Made by a program: the position numbers and the translations under genes
The notes under the pieces: model-generated
Databases searched by the model: none
The model's input: only the letters and a program-made list of their open reading frames with translations
What the model was told of the DNA's origin: nothing
In this document: positions 6,589 through 15,262 of the stretch, piece after piece
How the letters are laid out: each line of letters starts with the position of its first letter
How positions within the stretch are numbered: position 1 is the stretch's first letter
From: Chloracidobacterium sp.
GTDB lineage: Bacteria; Acidobacteriota; Blastocatellia; Pyrinomonadales; Pyrinomonadaceae
NCBI GenBank assembly: GCA_016712045.1
Contig: JADJRV010000026.1
Location: 1-18,388 of the forward strand
DNA: 18,388 nucleotides
Direction of reading: 5' to 3'

Positions 6589-8961
6589 TGAAACGCACCG
6601 GCTGGCTAATTTCGACATATTTGCTGCGGGTCATCGTCCCGTATTTTGCGATGGCGTGGCTGTTGTTGAGCGTGATCCTGTTTGTCCAACAGGCGAGCCG
6701 ATATTCGGACATTTTCTTTAGCGCAAATATCCCAACCAATCTCGTCTGGCAATTGACGATCGCCTTGATCCCTAATGTCATCGCGTTCACATGTCCGATG
6801 GCGATGCTCGTCGGCACGATCATCGGCCTCTCAAAAATGCAGGGTGACAGCGAACTGGTAGCGATACGGGCCTCTGGTGTCGGGAATCTGCAGATCGCTG
6901 TGCCGATAATGATGCTAGGCGTGCTGCTGTCGGGCTTTGCCTTTCTCGTAAATCTTAAGGGCGTTCCGCTTGCCGCGTCGCTCGTCAGAAACGTCGCGCT
7001 CCAAACGGCAATAAAAAAGCTCGAATCGCCGCTCGAACCTGGCGTTTTTAATACCGAGGTCGCCGGATACACCATATATGTAAAAGGCGGCGATATCGAG
7101 ACCGGCCGCTGGAAAAACATCTTTATCTACAGCGAAGACGCTGCAAATAACAGCGTGCGTCTGATAACGTCAACGCAAGGGCGTGTCGATACGGCGGACG
7201 AATCTTCGGAACTAGTGCTCGAGAATGCGTCGGTCTCGACTCTGCCGATGACGCCAGGAGCGGGAAGTATATTTCCGAAAGCATCGGAGAGGTGCGGCTC
7301 GCGATCAAAACAAAACGCGGGGATCTGATCGACAAACTCCAAAGGCCTGAGTTAACGCCGGAGGAACTCGGACTTTCGCAGCTTTCGACGTACGCAGCAA
7401 GCAAGGAAGGGAAGGATCGCGTCGAGGCGGAGCTGATCTGGCAGCGGAGACTACTGCTCTCGATAACGCCTTTTATTTTTTGCGTGCTCGGGACGGTGAT
7501 GGTTTTGCGGTTTAACCGCGGTGGCCGCGGGCGGGGAATTGCTGTCGCATTGGCAGTGCTCATCGCCTTTTATCTGCTGTCATTCCTTGGCGAACAGCTC
7601 GCTCGCACCGGCACGATCAGCGTTACGCAGGGAAGTCTGATCCCGCTCATCGTCAACGCGATGGCCATCTTGTGGTTCAACTATTCACGGCGGCTTGATT
7701 TTTGGAGCGTACCGGTCGAAAAGATCAAAGCCGCGATCGGCGGACTGAACCGATCGGGAAGCAAGATCCAGTTTCGTAATGTCTTTGTCGATCTTACGAC
7801 GGGCTTGCGTGATTTTGATATCATCCGCAATTTGCTCAAAAATTTCTGTTAACGCTGTCCTTTTTGACGGCGATCTTTATTATCTTTACGGCGTTTGAAT
7901 TGTGGAAATTTGCCGGCTCGATGGACGGCGGCATCGTGCTGTTGCTCTAAATATCTGTTCTACCTGTTACCGTTCGTTATATTCCAGCTTGTTCCGTCGG
8001 CGGCAATGATCGGGGTGCTCGCGACCTACGCGATTAAATCCAGGCAGAACGAGATAGTTACATGGACCTCGGCGGGACAGAGTGTTTATCGGCTTCTCGT
8101 GCCTAGTTTTGTGCTTATGGCGGCTCTGGGCGGACTGAATTTTGGGCTTCAGGAACTTCTCTTACCAAAATCTAATCGTCTGCAAGACGGAACTCGCGAC
8201 CAGCTCCGGGCACGCGGAAAGGTGGAAGATAAGTCGGGAAAATACTGGATCGCTAGTGACCAGCGGATATATTCTTTCCGCACCGTCGAAACTGCGTCTG
8301 ATAACGCAAAGGGCGATGGCTCTCAGCCAACGACAAAGGAGACCGCCGCACCCGCTCCTGCGTCTGATAACGATAAGCGTATTGCTCCTTGCTCCGCCGG
8401 CTGCTTGCACGATCTGTCGATCTACCAATTTGACGATAAGGGCACGGCATTGCAATCCGTGTACCGTGCAAAAAATGCAGTTTGGGAACGTGGGAAAATA
8501 TCTTTTGCGGGAACGTCGAGAAAAGCTACATGCGTGATGGCCGGATCGAAACGGAAAACTCCAGCGGTGGGGAAGTTGCGGAGTCGCAAGATCCGTTTTT
8601 GGGTTTGAGAGCAAAACCTAGCCAGTTGCGCGCCGGCGAGGTCAAAAAGCAGATCGCGTCGAGCGAATCCGAGGTTGAGCGTCGAAACCTTTCCGTCGCG
8701 CTTGAGAAAAAGTATACAACGCTGCTTTTGCCGTTCATCATGGCGCTGTTCGCCGCTCCGTTTGCCCTAAGCCTGAGCCGAAAGGGAAACGTGGTCACTG
8801 TCGGCTATTCGATCGGGCTGTGGTTGCTCTTCACGGGTACTAACAGCGTTTTCGAACAACTCGGCCTAAACGGTCCCTTATCGCCAACGCTCGCAGTATG
8901 GTCGCCGCTCGTCATATTTTCAATGTTCGGCGTCTACCTGCTTACAAAGGTCCGAACCTGA
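6588..8961 (+). CDS. Fused LptF-LptG permease of the lipopolysaccharide transporter, three or more presumed frameshifts
   Basis: Two YjgP/YjgQ permease halves in tandem. Half one (6588 to about 7750) starts with ISTYLLRVIVPYFAMAWLLL and holds the TM block TCPMAMLVGTIIGLSKMQGDSELVAIRASG, a periplasmic domain, and closing helices around FIFCVLGTVMVLRF and AVLIAFYLLSFLGEQ. Half two begins near 7800 with DIIRNLLKNF then LTLSFLTAIFIIFTAFELWKF, continues with LVPSAAMIGVLATYAIKSRQNEIVTW, and ends with YTTLLLPFIMALFAAPFALSL and LFGVYLLTKVRT-like helices. Single-base repairs near 7265, 7848, 7950 and 8510 give one frame of about 790 codons. No credible start or Shine-Dalgarno exists for a separate lptG. 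LptF and LptG form the inner-membrane channel that extracts LPS with the ATPase LptB. The second half carries a non-conserved Ser/Thr/Ala/Pro-rich insert near 8285-8400. Confidence 0.88.
7156..7168 (+). repeat. 13-mer TGCGTCTGATAAC, copy 2 of 4
   Basis: Lies in the periplasmic domain of the LptF half, in the frame reading VRLIT. A few bases later both this copy and copy 3 run into a CGCAA..GGGCG-type string. Confidence 0.6.
8293..8305 (+). repeat. 13-mer TGCGTCTGATAAC, copy 3 of 4
   Basis: In the low-complexity insert of the LptG half, frame reading ASDNA. Copies 3 and 4 are 66 nt apart (start to start) and in the same reading frame. Confidence 0.6.
8359..8371 (+). repeat. 13-mer TGCGTCTGATAAC, copy 4 of 4
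   Basis: In the same LptG insert as copy 3, frame reading ASDND. It is preceded by CC, as in copy 1. Confidence 0.6.
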
Positions 8962-8965
8962 TCCG

Positions 8966-11525
8966 CTAAAAACTCCGCTTAAATAGGTACGACATCTTTA
9001 TAAAAAAGCTGCGTCCGTTGCCCTGTAAGCCTGGTTCCGGCTGGCCGGTGTACGGATTATAGCCTTTGTAATTTAGGTCGTCGTTGTACCCGGCGTAAAT
9101 GGCTGTACCGGGGCTTGGCGTCCAGCCGACTACAAGCTGCGGACGAATTCGGGTCGAGATATTTGAATAATCCAGCCGTAGACGGGCAAAAGTGCTGCGT
9201 GTAAATTGATACGTCGAACGCAGGCTAACAATATTGTCATCAAACGCCACCTGCTTTGTATCGTTACGCGTCAACCGCGATCGGTTGTAATTTAGCTGTA
9301 CCTGAAATGCCGATGTCGGTTGATAGCGGACCGACGATTCAAAATAAGTAAGGTTGCCGGCTCCCGGATCCTGACGCGGGGCCGGCGTTGTGCAACCGGG
9401 AACCAAGGCGCATGTGTTATACCAATTCACGTAAGGAGAGCTGACACGCGGATATTTGGGGCCCGCGCCGAAATCATAGTCGAGGCTGCCAAAATTTTGG
9501 CTCAGCAGCACGAAGAAAAACAGTTGTTTGCTAGGCGATGCCTCGATAAAGCCATAGACCTCTTTGCGATTAGCCGAACGTTCCGAGCTAGGGCCAAAGA
9601 AAGCACCTTGTTGCGTAGCCGTTCGTCGGGGCCAAATTCGTGCTCGAAAACACGTTCGTAACCAAATTCGAGCCCTGTCCCAATATAGATCTGCCGCTGG
9701 AGAGCGATCATGCCTTGCGTATTCGACTGCATACCTTGCAACCGGGATTTCCAATCGTAGGTGATGTTCGTTTGATTAAACAGGCGCTTGGAGATGATCT
9801 TTCTCTTAGCGTCGCGATCCGTTTGGTATTGAATAAACGTGCCCAGAAAATTTGTGTCGGTTCTATTTGTGAACCCCACGTCAGCTCGATAATCTTGGGT
9901 CCGGCCACTTGCCTGAAAATTCATATTAAGGTTGCGTCCCGACCGCTGCACAAATCCGCGATAGCCAAATCCGTTGCCCGTGCGGTACTGGTTTGCATTG
10001 ATATCAGGATTGTAAAAATTGCGTCTTGATGTCGTTCCGACAACCTGAAACTCGGCAACCGTGCTCGGGCTGAGCTTAAACCGGCCATCAAACGACGCCG
10101 TATTATTATGTTTATCGACAAAATTATAGGTCGTAGCAAAAAATCCAAGGCTGCTCTGAGCACCGATGTCACGCTTTACTCGCAGCACGCCAATGTCCGC
10201 ATTTTTATCGACAAAACGCTCGATACCGCAAACGACGCTAGGATTTGTCAGCCGCAGTCTCTGACAGGCCAGCAGGTTCTCACGCTCATCCACCGAATAG
10301 TTACCGGGGGCGTTGTCCGAGGCGTACATCACGCCAAAAGTATTCTTCCCGCGTCGGCCCGTAAGTTTCAACGCAATGTCCGGATCGACGATCGCACGTG
10401 TATTGACGAGGTTCAGCCCGCTCTGGAAAATGTCGATGCGTTCTAAGAAAAACGGGCGTTTTTCGGCGAAAAAGATAGGGAAGCGGACGTTGGCGGTGCT
10501 GACCGGAGCGTCGGCCTCGACCTGTGCAAAATCAGGATTGTATGCAAAATCAAGCGTGATCGTCGGCGTCAGGCCAAATTTCGCGGTCATGCCAAAATCG
10601 CCTTTGACGCCTTCGTTGACGTAGCGGCCGCTCGGGTCGTTGTAAAAGTATACCGCGACCGCCGCCCGGTCTGGCTGACGGTAAAGCTCGGGTTGATCTC
10701 AAGCTGACGCGTCGTCGAGATCTCCTCAAGCCCGGTGATGTGTCCGGTCTGTCCGAGCATACCGTTGATCGAGCGGCTCACCGGCATCCACGAATCGAGC
10801 TCGTTATTGTTGTATTTCACACGGCGAAAAATGTGCAGCCCCCATTGTTTTCCCTTGCCGGCCTCATAACGAAGCGATTTAAATGGGATCGCCGCCTCGA
10901 CCGTAAATCCGTCCTCGGTCAGCACGCCCTTGGATTCAAACACCAGATCGATACTAAAATCTTCGCCGCGTCCCTCGGTCACGGTGCCGTCGCCCTGTAT
11001 CCCAAGCGGGTTAAACGCAAATATATACGCCTGACGCTTGTCGTTAAATGTATCGATATACATCAGTACGTAATCGTCATTAAAAATATTGTCGCGACGC
11101 GAAACAGACGAACGCACCGTTTCCTTGTCCTGTTTCACACGAAACGCAAAATACAGATTCTTCGCGTCATACGCCATCATAAACTCTGTCGGATGTTTCG
11201 GCGCGATGTTGTCGCCGGGCTGGATCTGAATAAAGTCTCCAAAAACCGCCGCCCCTTTCCAAACATCGTCACTCAACACCCCATCGATCACGGGCGGAGT
11301 CGCCATGCGAGGAATATTTACCGGAGCATTTTTCTTGACGTAAAGGGAACTCGGTATGTCGTCCGCCGAGGTCACAGGCGTCGTATCCTTAACGACCTCT
11401 TTCGGACCCGTATCCGAGCCCGTTGCTGCGGTGCCTTTGTGAAAAGATACTTGTTGCAGAAAGGGTAATGATTAAAACGAAATATAAAAAGGTGATGGTA
11501 AAAATCGTACTACTTTATTATGCAT
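8966..11525 (-). CDS. DUF5916 protein: CBM9-like domain plus outer-membrane barrel-like region, presumed frameshifts
   Basis: The ATG at 11525 begins MHNKVVRF. After one repair in a T/A-rich stretch near 11475 it continues TITFLYFVLIITLSATSIFS, a good signal peptide. The N-terminal third is CBM9-like: TPPVIDGVLSDDVWKGA, LYFAFRVKQDKETVRSSVSR, DTFNDKRQAYIFAFNPLG, FTVEAAIPFKSLRY. The DUF5916 hallmark DFAQVEADAPVSTANVRF then FAEKRPFFLE follows, then a long C-terminal region of alternating strands rich in Tyr, Phe, Asn and Arg, ending in Phe (YLFKRSF), as in outer-membrane barrels. The reconstructed length of about 850 residues is normal for the family. Breaks lie near 11475, 10655 and 9590. The function is unknown; an outer-membrane role in binding or uptake of polymers is an inference. 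It converges on the permease gene with only 4 nt between the two stops. Confidence 0.9.
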
Positions 11526-11624
11526 TTCTCGCGTACTCCGTATTGCTGAATATCGCCGTATATCTGATATAAATTTCGTGGCAGAATTACTTCTTGAAAG
11601 GTAAACACCGCCGCCGGTCGATTC

Positions 11625-11668
11625 GTGACACTTTAAGTCAAAAAATGACTAAAATTGTAGTTTGGTCA
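11625..11668. promoter_or_regulatory. Nested inverted repeats in a divergent intergenic region
   Basis: GTGAC at 11625-11629 pairs with GTCAC at about 11664-11668, and inside it AGTCA (11636-11640) pairs with TGACT (11646-11650) across an A5 spacer. The region separates the DUF5916 gene from the secreted protein gene at 11803, so an operator is plausible. The evidence is symmetry only. Confidence 0.25.
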
Positions 11669-11802
11669 CAAACGCCAACTCTTACTACGTAGCGTTTTGA
11701 GGTTTAGTTGCGGTAAGGGAAAAAATAGAGTTTGGGGTCGGCGAATTGAGCGGTCTATTACACCATTCTAGTGGTAATATTATCGTTCCGGAGGAAAATT
11801 AT

Positions 11803-12412
11803 ATGAAAATGATCGTGCTTTTTTGTGCGTTTTTGATTGCCGCGAGCGGTTCTGTGTTTGGCCAGGAATAACCAGTTCAGGCCGATGAAAGGATCGGCAA
11901 CGCCTGAGTACCAAGAGTCCGGCGACCACGGCCTGTGTGTCGTTTTCAAAACTTACATCGTGCTCGCCGAGCCGAGTCAAGACGGCGGTGATGATGTCAA
12001 CGTATGGCTCCGCAAAGGAACCGCAAAGGGAGCCGACGCATGCCGTATGGGTACGAACCCTGATTACATGATCAAAAATTCAGACAATAATTCGTTCTAC
12101 GGCCTAACGGCAGTTTACTTTTTCGTCGATCAGGGAACCTCCGCCGGAGAGCGTACGCTGTTAGTTTTCAAGACAGAGTCCGGTGAACCTGTCACGACGG
12201 TCGATTACATCGGCAGCCCACGCATCGAAGCCGCCCGGTACCTATTCTTCGACGCCCCCTCAACTAAAAAAGGCCCGATCTCCACCTGCAAAGAAGCCGC
12301 CAAATGGAAACGCCAAGGCGGCAGTGTCGGCTGGGTCCAAGGCAAAAAACTAGACCTCGACACACAAAGATCGACAAACGTCGGCGGGTTGCGGTGTGTC
12401 TATCAGGAGTAA
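11803..12412 (+). CDS. Small secreted protein of unknown family, one presumed frameshift near 11870
   Basis: The ATG at 11803 follows a GGAGG Shine-Dalgarno and gives MKMIVLFCAFLIAASGSVFG, a typical signal peptide with cleavage near GQ. That frame stops at about 11870, just after the peptide. The next frame continues without interruption from NNQFRPMKGSATPEY to GGLRCVYQE, so one base is presumably wrong at the junction. The mature part is about 180 residues with three conserved-looking Cys (in HGLCVVFK, GADACRMG, ISTCKEAA) plus a C-terminal GLRCVY. It has several beta-like strands (TAVYFFVDQG, RTLLVFKTESG) and no motif I recognise. It ends 29 nt before the PARP gene, so the two are probably co-transcribed; this protein would be exported while the PARP faces the cytoplasm. 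Confidence 0.7.
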
Positions 12413-12441
12413 ACGGTTCTCGCGACCGAACTAGGGCGAAC

Positions 12442-14004
12442 ATGAAAGACGGATTTAGAGTTGTGTTCATAATGATAGCTCTTTCGATAGGAGTGCGAAT
12501 GCTCGCGGAGATACCGAGGGCGGTCACTAATGAACCGGCACTTGGATTTTGGTTTTTGGAGCCATAACCACTGTCGGAATCGTGACGGTGCTGTATTTCT
12601 TGATCCGTAAATTGCGTAACGGCAATGGCGGGCTGCCAACTCTGCGGTCAGCGTTTGGATCACTAGGAAATCTGACTCCGGCGAAAACATCCTCCGGTGC
12701 GATTACCCGGCAGTACCGAATGAACTATTTTGATCCGGCAGGAAATTCAAATAAAGTTTGGATCGGAATGGCATACGACGATGGCGGATTTGAAACGCGA
12801 TTTGGACGGGTACGGGACGAGGCCAATCTGGTTTCGAGCCATAAAAAATTTGCTACACAGTATGCCGCGGAGAATGAACTTGAGCGAAAGCGGCGTGAGA
12901 AGCTGAGAAAGGGCTATAAGGATACCGTTGTTCTCGACAATAACGTAGCAACTGCCATAACAAAGGATAAAAAGGTAAGCCTTTCAAAAGTAGCCGCTGA
13001 CGAGATCGAAGGAGCGTCGGACAAGGTAACCAGCGAACTGATCAAATACCTCGCTGAGATCAACATACATCACATCACGCATTCGACTAACATCAAATAC
13101 GATGCCAAGACGGGAGCGTTCTCAACACCGCTCGGTATCCTGACCCCTGAGGCGATCAGCTCGGCACGTGACCTGCTGGGCGAACTGCGGAGACTCGACT
13201 CTCTGCAACGCAAACAGAAAAAGAAACGCGCCGAAACGGTTCGCGAATATTTCTATCTTGTCCCAAAGGATTTTGGCATGAAAATTCCACCAGCCGAGAC
13301 TCTTATCGCGACCGAAGAGCAATTTCAAGAAGAGGCGGCGATACTAGACGCACTCGAATCTGCTATCTCGACCGACAAGCCGCAAGCCGCTAAGCAAAAG
13401 CTATTCGAATGCCGCCTCGTCAAGATCCCTCATTACACGGAAGAGGGTCGCGATCTATTTCGCAATGTCCGCGATCTATATTTTAAGACACGAAATACAC
13501 AGCACCATCCGGGCGTAGCGGGTCTGCAGATCACGCGGCTCTATGAGGTCGAGATCGCTGAGATGAAACGCAAGTATGAGGTTTCGGCGAGGGATCTGGG
13601 AAATGTTCGCAGCGACCTTTGGCATGGAACACGAGCCTCAAATCTGCTCAGCATTCTCAAGCATGGCCTTGTCATCCCGCCCGCGAATGCGGCACATTGC
13701 ACCGGCAGGATGTTTGGTAACGGGATATATACGAGTCTGCAAAGCACGAAAGCTCTGAACTACGCGACGGATTTTTTGGAATCGGAGCGGAATGCCCGGA
13801 AACCAGCGGACGTTTATGTTCTTGTGCGATGTTGCACTTGGGAAAGTCCATAAACCGCGAACCCCAGTAGGGCACTATCCCGTTCGAGGTTCGCATACAA
13901 CATGGGTCGAACCAGGGCGTGGCGGTGTGCAAAATCACGAGTGCATCGTTTACGATACGTCACAGATCAATCTTAGATATTTGGCTGAATTTGGTACGAA
14001 GTAG
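12442..14004 (+). CDS. Membrane-anchored WGR-domain poly(ADP-ribose) polymerase, two presumed frameshifts
   Basis: The ATG at 12442 (AGGGCG upstream) starts MKDGFRVVFIMIALSIGV, a first TM segment. After a frame break near 12555 comes a second, FGAITTVGIVTVLYFLIRKL, with basic residues after it, so the rest should be cytoplasmic. About 12700-12930 is a WGR domain (RQYRMNYFDPAGNSNKVWIG, then RFGRVRDEANL with F for the W, then KLRKGYKD). About 12960-13420 matches the PARP helical regulatory domain (STPLGILTPEAISSARDLLGEL, then YLVPKDFGMKIPP, aligning with MPLGKLS and TLIPHDFGM of PARP1). About 13430-14004 is the ADP-ribosyltransferase domain with the H-Y-E triad: His in LWHGTR (13623-13625), Tyr in GNGIYTS (13728-13730), Glu in NHECIVYD (13939-13941). 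A break near 13820 splits the last part. It would transfer ADP-ribose from NAD+ to protein or DNA ends. Bacterial PARPs of this form are sparse, and transfer is likely. Confidence 0.93.
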
Positions 14005-14042
14005 GTGCCTCGTATTTAATGAAATCTGACTGAATCTTGTGC

Positions 14043-14048
14043 TATAAA
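14043..14048 (+). promoter_or_regulatory. Candidate extended -10 box (TGC-TATAAA)
   Basis: TATAAA preceded by TG one base away, with its end only 8 nt before the ATG at 14057. If used, transcription would start at or next to the start codon, giving a leaderless mRNA. This agrees with the absence of a Shine-Dalgarno. No clear -35 is seen. Confidence 0.3.
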
Positions 14049-14056
14049 ATGGACTC

Positions 14057-14483
14057 ATGAAGACACGAATAATTATTGCGATCGTCATCTTGCTAACCGC
14101 ACTTCCTATCGCTGCCCAGTATGCACCGGAACCTAAGCGGGATCGGCTGGATTCTGCGCCAAAGGCGTTTCGGACATTTTTTGCGAAGTTTCGGACAGCG
14201 GTCGAAAAGAACAATAAAACTCAGGTCGCCGCAATGACCCGTTTTCCGTTTGCGTATGGCTATGACGCCGGCGACGAGGGGATGTACACGCGGACGCAAT
14301 TCCTAAAGAACTTCAAACACGTCACCGGCGATTTCTTTGGCGAGTACAAGATGGACAAAATCCGTGGTTTGCAAAGGGAGACGACAACCTGGCCTACACC
14401 ATCTCGACCAAGGCGCTTCGCACCTGACTTTTACCAAGTCGGGAAATACATTTAAGTTCATCTCATACATAGTCGAGCCGTGA
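14057..14483 (+). CDS. Small secreted protein of unknown function, presumed frameshifts near 14362 and 14425
   Basis: Starts MKTRIIIAIVILLTALPIAA, a clear signal peptide with cleavage after AAQ. The mature part is rich in Lys, Phe and Asp: AFRTFFAKFRTAVEKNNKTQ, then AAMTRFPFAYGYDAGDEG. Past 14360 the open frame stops resembling the rest, but single-base shifts restore PWFAKGDDNLAYTIS and then HLTFTKSGNTFKFISYIVEP before the TGA at 14481. The reconstructed length is about 142 residues. The pattern (helices, then two or three strands ending in a short EP tail) resembles small NTF2-like periplasmic proteins, but I cannot name a family. It lies 52 nt after the PARP gene on the same strand with its own candidate promoter. 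Confidence 0.75.
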
Positions 14484-14519
14484 GGTTTTGGAATTTTGTA
14501 AAAGTTGATTTGAGATTTA

Positions 14520-14535
14520 GCCGCGTTCACGCGGC
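14520..14535. repeat. Hairpin GCCGCG-TTCA-CGCGGC
   Basis: Perfect 6-bp stem with a 4-base loop at the left border of the transposase-associated repeats. No T-run follows, so it is not a standard terminator. Confidence 0.5.
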
Positions 14536-14551
14536 TTACCCGAAGGGCAGA

Positions 14552-14617
14552 TAGCCACGTCGCTTTAGCACGTGGTAGATTTGACCGAATTGTTTCGAAG
14601 GGCGTTTTAACGTCCTT
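14552..14617 (-). repeat. REP-like unit, left, inverted
   Basis: Contains a degenerate palindrome CCACGT(14555-14560)...ACGTGG(14570-14575) and ends in AAGGGCGTTTTAACGTCCTT. Its reverse complement resembles the unit at 14648-14710 throughout, making a BIME-like pair around a 30-nt centre. Confidence 0.7.
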
Positions 14618-14647
14618 ACAACAACACGGCTTTAGCCATTTGAAACA

Positions 14648-14710
14648 AAGGACGTTGAAACGCCCTTTGAGCTTGTTTCGAGTCGATACCACGTCCTAAG
14701 GACGTGGCTA
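14648..14710 (+). repeat. REP-like unit, left, direct
   Basis: Starts AAGGACGTTGAAACGCCCTT and ends in the palindrome CCACGTCCT-A-AGGACGTGG followed by CTA. It is a direct repeat of 15176-15238 and lies 27 nt before the transposase start. Confidence 0.75.
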
Positions 14711-14737
14711 TTCCGCGAAACGCATTAGATCAAACAT

Positions 14738-15155
14738 ATGTCGAGACAGCGTTTATTCAGAGATAAACTATCACATCACATGGCACACCAAAACGAGTCT
14801 GCCGATGATAACTGAGCGGATCGAAGACCGGCTTTATCACTATCTAACCCACAAAATACTCGAAACCCCGGGAGCAATACTTCACGCTATCGGCGGTATT
14901 CAAACTCACATTCATATTGGCGTTAGCTTGGAACCAAATATTCTCGTTTCCGATTGGATTGGAAAATTAAAAGGTTCGAGTTCGTATTACATCAACCACG
15001 AAGTTCAGCCCAAAGCTCTCGAATGGCAACGCGGTTACGGCATCGTGACGTTTGGAACTAAAGACCTGCAATTTGTCGTCGATTACATCAATAATCAAAA
15101 AGAGCATCACAAAGGGGCACCATTTACGAACGGTTGGAGAAATACTCTGCGATGA
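14738..15155 (+). CDS. IS200-like / REP-associated tyrosine (Y1, HUH) transposase, one presumed frameshift near 14770
   Basis: The ATG at 14738 reads MSRQRLFRDK. A one-base repair near 14770 joins it to YHITWHTKTSLPMITERIED, the usual first strand and helix of this family. The HUH motif is THIHIGVS (14909 region), followed by DWIGKLKGSSSYYINH, WQRGYGIVTFG, and the catalytic Tyr helix VVDYINNQKEHH. Reconstructed length is about 139 residues, normal for TnpA-type Y1 transposases, which cut and join single-stranded DNA at hairpins. The IRs and palindromes on both sides are its probable substrates or products. No second gene (TnpB) is present. RAYTs are usually domesticated, so whether this copy is mobile is unknown. 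Confidence 0.9.
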
Positions 15156-15175
15156 TGGCTAAAGGCCAGTCCGAT

Positions 15176-15238
15176 AAGGACGTTAAAACGCCCTTTTGTG
15201 TTTGGTTGATCCGATACCACGTCCTAAAGGACGTGGCT
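15176..15238 (+). repeat. REP-like unit, right
   Basis: Begins with AAGGACGTTAAAACGCCCTT, the exact reverse complement of 14598-14617, and ends in the palindrome CCACGTCCT-AA-AGGACGTGG (15217-15236) followed by CT. It lies 20 nt after the transposase stop. Confidence 0.75.
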
Positions 15239-15262
15239 GTTCATACGCGGGAAGCCCGATCT

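Larger units (their letters stand above)
14552..15238 (+). mobile_element. IS200-like / REP-associated transposase element with flanking REP-like repeats
   Basis: A single small Y1 transposase gene is bracketed by related repeats. On the left are two REP-like units in opposite orientation (14552-14617 and 14648-14710); on the right is one unit (15176-15238) in the orientation of the second. The 20-mer AAGGGCGTTTTAACGTCCTT at 14598-14617 has an exact reverse complement at 15176-15195 and a one-mismatch version at 14648-14667. Palindromes built on CCACGTCCT/AGGACGTGG lie at 14689-14707 and 15217-15236. Such hairpins are the known substrates of HUH Y1 transposases and RAYTs. Exact element ends and any target site are not determined. 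Confidence 0.8.

Noticed and set aside
6572..7120. 182-codon open frame on the minus strand opposite the LptF half
   Set aside because: Antisense shadow of a clearly conserved permease; its protein shows no family motif and its composition mirrors the sense codons.
7800..8961. Separate lptG gene
   Set aside because: No start codon with a Shine-Dalgarno fits the LptG N-terminus, and one added T near 7848 restores a continuous frame from the LptF half.
10740..11468. 242-codon plus-strand open frame opposite the DUF5916 gene
   Set aside because: The minus strand carries recognisable CBM9-like and DUF5916 motifs; the plus-strand protein is Arg/His/Lys-rich and has no recognisable domain.
14520..14535. 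Terminator for the secreted protein gene ending at 14483
   Set aside because: The hairpin is perfect but no T-run follows on either strand; it fits better as part of the repeat set of the transposase element.
14520..15240. CRISPR array
   Set aside because: The repeats are few, palindromic, in mixed orientation and flank a Y1 transposase; there are no regular spacers or cas genes.
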